Of a stretch of 64,000 nucleotides of DNA, positions 42,421 to 50,270 are shown piece by piece. Origin of the DNA: Vreelandella neptunia (GTDB taxonomy: Bacteria > Pseudomonadota > Gammaproteobacteria > Pseudomonadales > Halomonadaceae). Position 1 is the stretch's first letter, and each line of letters opens with the position of its first letter. Below the pieces are notes generated by a model. The model was not told the origin of the DNA and made no database searches. It saw nothing but the letters and a program-made list of their open reading frames with translations. Both the position numbers and the translations under genes were made by a program. Location of the stretch: positions 186,001-250,000 of the forward strand of contig NZ_JHQL01000002.1 of assembly GCF_000712975.1 (NCBI RefSeq). Direction: 5' to 3'.

Positions 42421-42831
42421 TTAGTTACCGCGGTACGTTGAGTAGCCGTAAGGGCTAAGCAGCAGTGGAATGTGGTAATGCTGGTCAGCATCTTCTACTT
42501 CGAAAGGCACTGGTACATTGGGGAAGAACGTAGCGGTGTCGTGTGCTTCAAACCATTCACCGGTTTCAAACGTCACACGGTAAGTACCTGGCAAGAATGC
42601 CTCATCAGTGGGATAAAGGGCTGACACACGACCTGCATCGTCGGTAGTTGCTGTTGCCAGTGACTCCCAGCCCCCATCGGTATGTCGTTCAAGCTCAACA
42701 TCAACGCCGGGGGATGGCTGGCCGTTCTGGATATTGAGGACATGAACGCTTAGCGGGTTATCAGCCGCCAGTGCAGTGGCAGCAACGCTGCTAAGAACCA
42801 TACCGGCAAACAGGGCAGACAATAGTTTCAT
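42421..42831 (-). CDS. hiuH: periplasmic 5-hydroxyisourate hydrolase (transthyretin-like)
   Basis: A 136-residue protein with a signal peptide ending ALA (about 22 residues). It hydrolyses 5-hydroxyisourate from uric acid oxidation. Catalytic features are the histidine of LSVHVLN, the arginine of GTYRVTFET, and HYHIPLLLSPYGYSTYRG near the C-terminus. The family signature ends YRGS, while this copy ends YRGN. E. coli HiuH is also exported and lies beside hprRS, the same arrangement as here. It follows the GlcG/HbpS gene by 49 bases. Confidence 0.9.
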   Translation of the reverse strand: MKLLSALFAGMVLSSVAATALAADNPLSVHVLNIQNGQPSPGVDVELERHTDGGWESLATATTDDAGRVSALYPTDEAFLPGTYRVTFETGEWFEAHDTATFFPNVPVPFEVEDADQHYHIPLLLSPYGYSTYRGN

Positions 42832-42880
42832 AAAAAAACATCCTTTTAGGGTGATAGGTAAAGAGCGATCTTTATGGGAT

Positions 42881-43372
42881 TTACTGGGGTATTACGCTGT
42901 CGATAGCCGTCAGGGCACAGCCTTCGTCAATGGCAGAACCACCTGCTCCGGCAACGCCAAGGGCACCAATCAGCTCACCCTCGACTCTGAGCGGCACACC
43001 GCCACCCAATAGCAGCAATTCATCCAACGTGTTTAGGTTGGCCGACTCAGGGTCTTGGCGAGAATGCTCAGATAACGCGCGGCTGGTACTGCCGGTCGAC
43101 AAAGACGTAAATGCTTTGCGTTGGGCGGCCACCGTGTTGTGGGGGCCGATGTTGTCATCGCGTTGCAAAGCCACCAGATTGCCACCACGGTCTACCGCAG
43201 CGACCACGGCAGTACGGCCATCGGCATGGCACGCTTCCAAGGTGGCATTCACTAAGCGATTAGCCAGATCTAGCGACAGCGTCTGCTGCTGTAGCGGCCC
43301 GGTATCGGCAAGCACGCTACCGGCCAACAAGACAGCACCAAGCAGGGGCAGGCGAGCACGTCGTGATGTCAT
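42881..43372 (-). CDS. exported GlcG/HbpS family haem-binding-like protein
   Basis: A 163-residue protein from MTSRRARL (AAGGAG seven bases upstream; a ten-codon extension lacks a ribosome site). A signal peptide (ending SVLA) is followed by a GlcG/HbpS domain with VVAAVDRGGNLVALQRDDNIGPHN and GGVPLRVEGELIGALGVAGAGG, the usual glycine-rich end. HbpS-type proteins bind haem or its breakdown products, or act in oxidative-stress sensing with a two-component system. It is the first gene of a unit with hiuH and peptide B, divergent from the response regulator. Confidence 0.87.
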   Translation of the reverse strand: MTSRRARLPLLGAVLLAGSVLADTGPLQQQTLSLDLANRLVNATLEACHADGRTAVVAAVDRGGNLVALQRDDNIGPHNTVAAQRKAFTSLSTGSTSRALSEHSRQDPESANLNTLDELLLLGGGVPLRVEGELIGALGVAGAGGSAIDEGCALTAIDSVIPQ

Positions 43373-43438
43373 GAAAGTCTCCTTATCAAGTGATGGCATC
43401 ATCCTGACAGCTCGACCTCGTCAAACACCTGACGGCAG

Positions 43439-43456
43439 CATTACAGATTTGTAATG
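43439..43456. promoter_or_regulatory. HprR/CusR-type box between the GlcG and response regulator genes
   Basis: CATTACAGATTTGTAATG has 7-base arms and matches, apart from the centre, the CATTACA-N4-TGTAATG box described for HprR upstream of hiuH in E. coli. It is placed to serve both divergent promoters. Confidence 0.75.
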
Positions 43457-43507
43457 TGAAAAAGCGCCCGATCCGGCTACTCTGTGTCGATTTCGCGGGG
43501 ACACGGC

Positions 43508-44179
43508 ATGCGTATCCTGGTAGTAGAAGACGAACAAAAAACCGCTGATTACCTGAGCAGAGGGCTAGGTGAATCAGGTTATGCCGTTGAGATAGCACGC
43601 GATGGATACGATGCGCAGCATTACATTGAAGAGGACGAATTCGACCTGATCATTCTTGATGTCATGCTGCCCGGCCTTGATGGCTGGCAGTTGCTACCAC
43701 TGATCCGCCGCCGCAGCCAAGTACCAGTGCTATTTTTGACCGCCCGCGATGCCGTGGAGTATCGCGTTAAAGGGCTGGAATTAGGTGCAGACGACTACTT
43801 GGTCAAGCCCTTCTCATTTGTCGAACTGCTAGCCCGCGTGCGCACACTGTTACGCCGCAGCCCGCCTCGCGAAAGAGAGCACTTTCGCGTCGCCGATTTA
43901 GAGATGGATGTTTTGCGCCGCCGCGTTACCCGTCAAGGCGAACGACTTGCACTCACCAACAAAGAATTTGCGCTTTTAGAGCTGTTTCTCGACCGAGAAG
44001 GTGAAGTGCTATCACGCACCTATATTGCTTCTCGGGTGTGGCAAATGAATTTTGACAGCGATACCAACGTCGTCGAAGTGGCTATCCGGCGACTTCGCGC
44101 TAAACTCGATGACCCCTTTCCCACTAAACTCATCCACACCGAGCGCGGCATGGGTTATGTGCTTGAGGAGCGTTCTTAA
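43508..44179 (+). CDS. OmpR-type response regulator, HprR/CusR-like
   Basis: A 223-residue regulator. The receiver domain has the phosphoacceptor aspartate in [10 protein letters not shown] (about residue 51) and the lysine in DYLVKPFSF. The C-terminal winged helix is of the OmpR/CusR type ([13 protein letters not shown], then [25 protein letters not shown]). The start is the ATG of [10 protein letters not shown] rather than the upstream GTG. It shares TAATG with the sensor kinase. Its neighbourhood (hiuH, the box above) points to the HprR group, which responds to oxidants through its sensor, over CusR, which responds to copper. Confidence 0.85.
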   Translation: MRILVVEDEQKTADYLSRGLGESGYAVEIARDGYDAQHYIEEDEFDLIILDVMLPGLDGWQLLPLIRRRSQVPVLFLTARDAVEYRVKGLELGADDYLVKPFSFVELLARVRTLLRRSPPREREHFRVADLEMDVLRRRVTRQGERLALTNKEFALLELFLDREGEVLSRTYIASRVWQMNFDSDTNVVEVAIRRLRAKLDDPFPTKLIHTERGMGYVLEERS

Positions 44180-45552
44180 TGCCAACGCTGAACTCGTTAG
44201 CAACGCGCTTATCGCTACTTTTTGCCCTGGTCAGCGTGCTACTGCTGGGCAGTATCGGCACTTATCTCTACCATTCGCTGACTCGTGAGATTGCCTGGCG
44301 TGATGACCAAATGCTGCATGGCCGCCTAGAGCGCATGGAAGCGCTGCTCTACGATGGTGAAAGTATTGCGATGCTTCACCAACGCCCTCAACTCTATGCC
44401 AACATGCTGGGCAATCACGACAGCTTACTGTGGGTAATTGATAACGAGGGACAGGTATTGATTGAGGTTAACCCAAGCAATCTGCCTGTGCCGGATCTAC
44501 CGATGACGACGACCGTCCGCTTTAATGATACGTCCGGGTCAATACCAGCAAGACTGGCATGGCACACCCTTGAACAAAATGGCCAGCCATTAACACTGGT
44601 CGCAGGTAAGTTACTTAATGAGCGTAATCAGATGCTCGCTGCCTACCAGTTCAAGCTATGGATTGCATTAATCGTCGGCGCCTTACTGGCATTTTTACTT
44701 GGCTGGGGCGTCAGCCGACAGGGGCTTCAACCGCTGCGACGCTTAGCTGAACAGGCGGCACGCATTGACATTCGCCAACTGAATCATCGCCTAAGTGTGG
44801 CTGGCGAAACCGAGGAAATCAGCCGTCTCAGCCAAGGCCTGAATCGAATGCTCGATCGATTAGAAGAAGGGTTTTCGCAGCTCTCACGCCACTCTGCAGA
44901 TATGGCACACGAACTGCGAACCCCCTTAACCAACTTGCTAGGACAGACACAACATACCCTGCGCCGGGACAGAAGTGATGCGGAGTATCGTCAGGTGCTG
45001 GAATCGAATATCGAAGAGTATGAGCGCTTATCAAGAATGATCGATAGCCTGCTGTTCCTAGCACGTACCGAAAGCCCTTCACATACCCTACCCTGTGAGC
45101 ATGTCGACCTCGGTGAGTTAGTCACTCAGCTATGTGATTACTTCGAGGGCATGGCAGAGGACGATGATCGCACACTAGTGAACCACAGCCACGGTAGCGT
45201 GGTTGCCAACCGTGACCTACTGCGCACAGCCTTAGCCAATCTAATCGCTAATGCCCTGCGCTATGGGCGTTCAGGAACCCCTATCAGCATCTCTACCACC
45301 AGCGTTGAAGGCCAAATCGAGTTACGCATTCATAATCATGGCCCCGCTATACCACCGGAAGATTTGCCAAGAGTGTTTGAGCGGTTCTATCGCTGCGACC
45401 CAGCGCGAAGCGGCGTGGCAGGTTCAGGCGGCTTAGGGCTAGCCATTGTTCGCTCTATTGCACAGTGGCATCAAGGCGACGTCCAGGTTGAAAGTAATAA
45501 CCAAGAAGGTACTACCTTTACGTTAACGCTCAAGAGTAACGACGAAGCATAA
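44179..45552 (+). CDS. sensor histidine kinase, HprS/CusS-like
   Basis: A 457-residue inner-membrane kinase. It has a membrane helix at about residues 10-32, a periplasmic loop of about 120 residues, a second helix near 160-180, a HAMP domain, and a kinase core with the phosphoacceptor in MAHELRTPLTNLLG and ATP-binding ANALRYG, RVFERFYR and GSGGLGLAIVR. It pairs with the response regulator just upstream. The periplasmic loop does not show an obvious methionine-rich copper site, which is consistent with an HprS-like signal. The last codons are tandemly duplicated downstream. Confidence 0.86.
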   Translation: MPTLNSLATRLSLLFALVSVLLLGSIGTYLYHSLTREIAWRDDQMLHGRLERMEALLYDGESIAMLHQRPQLYANMLGNHDSLLWVIDNEGQVLIEVNPSNLPVPDLPMTTTVRFNDTSGSIPARLAWHTLEQNGQPLTLVAGKLLNERNQMLAAYQFKLWIALIVGALLAFLLGWGVSRQGLQPLRRLAEQAARIDIRQLNHRLSVAGETEEISRLSQGLNRMLDRLEEGFSQLSRHSADMAHELRTPLTNLLGQTQHTLRRDRSDAEYRQVLESNIEEYERLSRMIDSLLFLARTESPSHTLPCEHVDLGELVTQLCDYFEGMAEDDDRTLVNHSHGSVVANRDLLRTALANLIANALRYGRSGTPISISTTSVEGQIELRIHNHGPAIPPEDLPRVFERFYRCDPARSGVAGSGGLGLAIVRSIAQWHQGDVQVESNNQEGTTFTLTLKSNDEA

Positions 45553-45564
45553 GAGTAACGACGA
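45532..45564. repeat. 19-base tandem duplication at the kinase stop codon
   Basis: AAGAGTAACGACGA occurs at 45532 and again at 45551. The first copy encodes the last residues before the TAA. Confidence 0.8.
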
Positions 45565-45574
45565 TTAAGTAACA

Positions 45575-46384
45575 TCATCCACCTAGCCAAGCGTTAATTT
45601 CTCGAACGACGCGGTCTGGATGGGTCATGTGAATGCAATGCCCTTCGCTTGCCATTATCCGCAGCGTGCTATCAGGTAAATGGGCATGTAGGTAATGACC
45701 AACCTCTGGATTTGCCAAGGAGTCTATCTCACTTTGCAGCACTAAAGAGGGGTGTGCCGTTTGAGACAGTAAATGGCGATAGTCTGAGAAAAAAGTGGCG
45801 CGCGCAAACGATTTAGCCACCACCGGGTCGGTAGAGCAGAAACTACTGGAAAGCTCTCCAATTAATTGCTGAGAGCTCTCGGCCCCCATAATGAGAGGCG
45901 CCAGATAATTGGCCCAGCCCATATAATTTCGATCCATCAGTTCAATAAGCTCTTCAAGATCTGCTCGCTCAAAGCCGCCATAGTAATCTGGCGGCATATT
46001 TAGAAAACACGGTGAAGGGCAGATCATAATCTGACTGGAGAATCGTTCTGGCTGAGCAATGGTCGCTAATAGGCCAATGTTGCAACTAACTGAATGACCA
46101 ACAAAATGCACCTCAGTCAGATCTAGAGCTTCACAGATGTCGGTCACATCGTGTGCATAGCCTTCCAGGGCACAGTAGCGCGATTCGCTGAAGGCCGAAA
46201 TTTGCGATTGGCCTGATCCCACATAATCAAAAAGCACTAGCGTATAGTGCTCTTGTAATTGTGGAATGAGGTGCTGCCACACATTTTGATCACAGCCAAA
46301 ACCATGGGCTAACATTAGTGTTTTACTGCCAGACCCAATAATTTTTACATTATTTCTTTCAATGACTCTTTCTTTCGTCAACAC
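45575..46384 (-). CDS. RsbQ-like alpha/beta hydrolase
   Basis: Cytoplasmic hydrolase of about 269 residues. The serine nucleophile is in VGHSVS (near residue 90) and the histidine in SEGHCIHMTHP near the C-terminus. It shares the RsbQ/KAI2-D14 pattern (RNNVKIIGSGSKTLMLAHGFGCDQNVW). In Bacillus RsbQ supplies a small signal to the PAS domain of RsbP. The start is uncertain: no ATG exists; the GTG chosen here has AGAGG upstream and matches the RsbQ length, while a TTG 27 bases earlier would add nine residues. It follows the PAS-GGDEF-EAL gene. Confidence 0.8.
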   Translation of the reverse strand: MLTKERVIERNNVKIIGSGSKTLMLAHGFGCDQNVWQHLIPQLQEHYTLVLFDYVGSGQSQISAFSESRYCALEGYAHDVTDICEALDLTEVHFVGHSVSCNIGLLATIAQPERFSSQIMICPSPCFLNMPPDYYGGFERADLEELIELMDRNYMGWANYLAPLIMGAESSQQLIGELSSSFCSTDPVVAKSFARATFFSDYRHLLSQTAHPSLVLQSEIDSLANPEVGHYLHAHLPDSTLRIMASEGHCIHMTHPDRVVREINAWLGG

Positions 46385-46566
46385 GTAAATGCCTCTACTT
46401 TCTTCTAACAAATCTACTGTTTTTTAAAAACCTTCCAAAAATCTTCAAAAAACCTTCCAAGAACCTTTAACATCTTTTAGCAACATCGCTTAATAAAATT
46501 ATCGCTAATTTTAGATTAAAATACTTCACTAAACTATCTCAAAAAATTAATCTCATGCTATCGAAC

Positions 46567-48309
46567 TCAAACACCTGAATGTTTAAACTTTCGTTGAAAC
46601 CCCCCATTCTCCCACTCTTCGATCCATTTTTTAAAAGCGGTCGCTGTCATCGGGCGGGCAATAAAATATCCTTGTCCACATTCACAGCCTAGTTCAATAA
46701 GCTGCTGACTATGTTGAAGAGTTTCAACACCTTCTGCGACCAAGTCACATTCGAACGCGCCTGCAAAACCAATAACGCCCTTTAGAATGGCAAGGTCGCC
46801 AACGCTAGTCAGCATGTTTTGTACAAAACTACGATCGATTTTAAGTGTATCGACCGATAGGTCTCTTAGGTGGCTTAATGAGGAGTAACCGGTCCCAAAG
46901 TCATCTAATGAGATACGAATTCCCATCATACGACAGGCAGTCAACACCGAGTAAACATGACTGACGTCCTCGATAGTGCTTGTTTCCAGCACTTCAAGCT
47001 CAAGCCGCTGTTTAGGTAAGTTGGGGAAGCCTGCTAGTAGGCTGCTTAAATCGTGAAGAAACTGGGAATGCTGTAAGTGATACCCATCAATATTAACACT
47101 CACATGGAAATTCAAACCCTGCTGAAGCCACGCCTGAAGCTGGCAAAGCGCGCTATTAATTACCCAGCGTCCCAGCTCTATCCCGGTAGCCGTATTAGTA
47201 AGCACAGGTAAAAAAGTAGCCGGTGCTTTTAACCCCTCATCAGGATGGTTCCAACGTATGAGAGCTTCTGCTCCCAGCACCTTACCCGTCAACATATTGA
47301 TTTTTGGTTGATAGTAAAGCTCAAACTGGCCATCTTCCATCGCCTCCCTAATGGCAGATAGCTCTGATTGCTTGCCTTTTTGCACTTGCTCATTGTCGAC
47401 ATTGAATAGACATATCTGATTCTTACCAGCAAGCTTTGCTTGATACATCGCTTGGTCAGCCTGACGGATTAGCTGGTCTGGCTCAACGTCTTTCGACTGT
47501 GGATATAGCGTAACGCCAATACTGGCCGAGAGCTGTAAAAGCACAGAATCGATATCAAAAGGTTCTGCTAACTTACTGATCAGCCGAGAAAGTGCTTCTT
47601 CTACTAAACTGGCACTAAAGCTGCTATTTAAAAAAATCACAAACTCATCACCACCAAAGCGGGCAATTAAGTCATCACTTCTGAGGTTACTGGCCAATCG
47701 CTTAGCGACTAGCTGGAGTATTTTATCGCCCATATGGTGACCGTAGCGATCATTAACCTCTTTGAATCCATCAAGATCAACAAACGCAAGCGCAAATGCC
47801 AAGCCATCTTTCTTGGAATCAACGATTTTCTGGTCAAGGTGTTTGGTCAAGGCAGTGCGATTAGGTAGACCTGTCAACTGGTCAGTGTCTGATATGGTAC
47901 GCAGCAAAGAAACTTTTTGCTCTAGCAGTTGTTTGGTTTCTGTCAGCTCTTCAAACAGTTGTTCAGAGCGGCTAGCACTACTAATACTCCAAAAAAGTCG
48001 TTCATTGTCGCTATCGCCACAACGTACACTAACCACAATGGGTAGTACGCTATTAGAGCGGGTCACCATAGAAAGACGGATTTCTTCGCACCGTTTTTCA
48101 CGTACCAAAATAGGCACTATATAAGTGTCATACATAATCTGTGACGCTCTGCTTAATAGCGTAAACAGATCAATATCCACTACTTCATCCGTTGAATAAC
48201 CGTGATATTGCTCAAGATAGCGATTACTATAGAGAATCCGACGTTTATAGTCGGTCACCATGCACCCTACAGGGAAATCATTAAGCGCATATAAGTTAGC
48301 TATAACCAT
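46567..48309 (-). CDS. PAS-GGDEF-EAL cyclic-di-GMP protein
   Basis: A 580-residue cytoplasmic protein. The PAS domain (about residues 1-115, DFPVGCMVTDYKRRILYSN) is followed by a GGDEF domain (about 145-310; RFGGDEFVIF intact, TYPQSKDVEPDQLIRQAD) and an EAL domain (about 325-570; GAEALIRW, VSVNIDGYHLQ, DDFGTGYSSL all intact). Both synthase and phosphodiesterase motifs are present, so net activity is unpredictable. The adjacent RsbQ-like gene suggests that the PAS domain senses its product. The 150-base AT-rich gap between them holds TTCCAAAAA-like repeats. Confidence 0.9.
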   Translation of the reverse strand: MVIANLYALNDFPVGCMVTDYKRRILYSNRYLEQYHGYSTDEVVDIDLFTLLSRASQIMYDTYIVPILVREKRCEEIRLSMVTRSNSVLPIVVSVRCGDSDNERLFWSISSASRSEQLFEELTETKQLLEQKVSLLRTISDTDQLTGLPNRTALTKHLDQKIVDSKKDGLAFALAFVDLDGFKEVNDRYGHHMGDKILQLVAKRLASNLRSDDLIARFGGDEFVIFLNSSFSASLVEEALSRLISKLAEPFDIDSVLLQLSASIGVTLYPQSKDVEPDQLIRQADQAMYQAKLAGKNQICLFNVDNEQVQKGKQSELSAIREAMEDGQFELYYQPKINMLTGKVLGAEALIRWNHPDEGLKAPATFLPVLTNTATGIELGRWVINSALCQLQAWLQQGLNFHVSVNIDGYHLQHSQFLHDLSSLLAGFPNLPKQRLELEVLETSTIEDVSHVYSVLTACRMMGIRISLDDFGTGYSSLSHLRDLSVDTLKIDRSFVQNMLTSVGDLAILKGVIGFAGAFECDLVAEGVETLQHSQQLIELGCECGQGYFIARPMTATAFKKWIEEWENGGFQRKFKHSGV

Positions 48310-48447
48310 GATCTGCCTTGAGTAAAGTCACGATGATTTATGAGTAAAAGTATTTTACATATGCGTATAGTCTCTGATAATGAAATAAGTTGCCATTTTT
48401 AAAGCGTAACTATTTGATACAAAGATAAGAATTTTCAATATCCACAT

Positions 48448-48468
48448 GAAAAGCCCCCCAGAGGGAGC
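48448..48468 (-). terminator. terminator after ccoG
   Basis: On the minus strand CGCTCCC-TCT-GGGGGGC forms a short G-C rich stem followed by TTTTC, about 20 bases past the ccoG stop. Confidence 0.6.
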
Positions 48469-48483
48469 GTTCTCAGGAAACAG

Positions 48484-49992
48484 TTATTCTCTTTGAGGCC
48501 CTAGGAAGCGTGTTTCGTTGGAGCTTGTTATCGACGGGTCGTCTAAAGCGACAAAATGTAGCTCAATAGAGTGGCTGGGCAGCCTAAGGGTGTCCTCTTC
48601 TACGGTCAGTGCAATGCGTAAGTGGCGGGTTTTGTTAGCTTCTACCTCAATGGTTTCCACTCCTTGTAAACGCAAGCCTGGCAGACCCGCGGCTGATAGC
48701 GCATAACGATGCGGCCGGCTATCGTGATTACGTAGCGTTACGTTGTAATAATTAATGACCCGCCCATCTGCCGTGCCTTCAAACAGCGTTTGCCGATCCC
48801 GCACAATGTCCACGTCGATAGGTACTCGCGCGTTCAAGAAACTAACGAGCAGTACCACCATGGAGAGCAGTGCTACCGCGTAAGCAATTAGCTGCGGACG
48901 CCAAAAACGGGTGGTTTTACCTGACAACGCCCGTTCTGTGGTATATCGCACAAGGCCAAGCGGTTTATTAATACGTGCCATTACGCTGTCACAGGCATCA
49001 ATACACGCGGCACAGCCAATGCATTCATACTGCAACCCATCACGAATATCGATACCTGTTGGGCATACCTGAACACACAGCTCACAGTCGATGCAGTCGC
49101 CAACCCGGGTTGTTTCAATACTCTTATGGAGATGATTGTTCTTAAGATGATTGCCCTGGAGATGATTGCGACGCGGCTCACCACGGGCAGCATCATAAGA
49201 CACGATCAGCGTATTAGCGTCGAACATCGCTGACTGAAAGCGCGAGTAAGGACACATATGAAGACATACTTGATGGCGCAGCCAGCCAGCATTTAAGTAC
49301 GTAAAAACCGTGAAGAAGCCGATCCAAAATAGCGTCCAGGGGTGCGCATTTAGGCTGATAAAATCCACCACCAACGCTCTAATCGGCGTGAAATAACCGA
49401 CGAAGGTGACCCCTGTTGCCAAAGCAATTAGCAGCCAAGCGGTATGTTTAGCTGTCTTACGCCACAGCGTATCCAGCGTACGTGGTGCCTTATCACGGCG
49501 TATGCGCCGGTGCCGCGGCCCTTCCAAGCGATGCTCAAACCAAATAAACAAAAAGGTCCAAACACTTTGCGGGCAGCTATAGCCACACCACACTCGGCCA
49601 GCCGCTACTGTGATCAAAAACAGGCCAAACGCGCACAGCACTAAGATCCAGGTGAGTAAGATAAAGTCTTGTGGATAAAACGTCGCCGCAAACAGATGAA
49701 ACTCTTGTGCAGAAAGATCGAACCATACCAGCGGCCGATCCCCCCAGCTGACCCATGGCAAGCCAAAATACAGCGCCATTAGCAACCAATTCGAGCGACG
49801 CCGAATGCGCTGAAAAAAACCACCTATCTCTCGCACGTACACATGCCCAAGCTTAGGGGGCTTACTATGATGAGGTGGCTGATAGCTAGATGGCTGAGCA
49901 TGAGATGGCTGAGAGGATGGCGTATGGTGACTAACCGAAGGGTCTGTGGTCAGGTTTTGCAGTGGAATGCGTTGCGTCATACCGATATCCAA
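48484..49992 (-). CDS. ccoG: cytochrome c oxidase accessory protein CcoG (FixG/RdxA)
   Basis: A 502-residue inner-membrane ferredoxin-like protein implicated as a cupric reductase in assembly of cbb3 oxidase. It has about five membrane helices (the fifth at about 385-405), a CGYSCPQSVW motif near residue 130, and two 4Fe-4S clusters (CIDCELCVQVCP and CIGCAACIDACD). A C-terminal Ig-like domain follows. The family is usually about 470 residues; extra length comes from a histidine/proline-rich N-terminus and an NHLQGNHLKNNHL insertion near residue 275. No other cco genes are nearby. Confidence 0.9.
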   Translation of the reverse strand: MDIGMTQRIPLQNLTTDPSVSHHTPSSQPSHAQPSSYQPPHHSKPPKLGHVYVREIGGFFQRIRRRSNWLLMALYFGLPWVSWGDRPLVWFDLSAQEFHLFAATFYPQDFILLTWILVLCAFGLFLITVAAGRVWCGYSCPQSVWTFLFIWFEHRLEGPRHRRIRRDKAPRTLDTLWRKTAKHTAWLLIALATGVTFVGYFTPIRALVVDFISLNAHPWTLFWIGFFTVFTYLNAGWLRHQVCLHMCPYSRFQSAMFDANTLIVSYDAARGEPRRNHLQGNHLKNNHLHKSIETTRVGDCIDCELCVQVCPTGIDIRDGLQYECIGCAACIDACDSVMARINKPLGLVRYTTERALSGKTTRFWRPQLIAYAVALLSMVVLLVSFLNARVPIDVDIVRDRQTLFEGTADGRVINYYNVTLRNHDSRPHRYALSAAGLPGLRLQGVETIEVEANKTRHLRIALTVEEDTLRLPSHSIELHFVALDDPSITSSNETRFLGPQRE

Positions 49993-50270
49993 AAAGGAGA
50001 GAATAGAGGTCTATACGATCGAGGGGCGTCGCCGATGATTCACCACTACTATCCCCACTAAGCGGCACTACAAACAGGCGCAGTTTTAGAGAAATAGTGC
50101 GTATCAGTTTAAGGATTGCCCACTAGCAACCCCGCTGCTGATATGCTTTTTTTTAATAGACGTGAGCCTGTTTTAAGTTTCTTACATGCGCCACAGTGGC
50201 CTCCCCCAACGGCAGAGAGCCTCACTGTAATGGCGTATATTGACGCTCTGCTCTACTCAACGCATCGACG

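Noticed and set aside
49993..50270. Fnr/Anr box for ccoG
   Set aside because: No TTGAT-N4-ATCAA-like site was found in the gap, despite ccoG often being oxygen-regulated.
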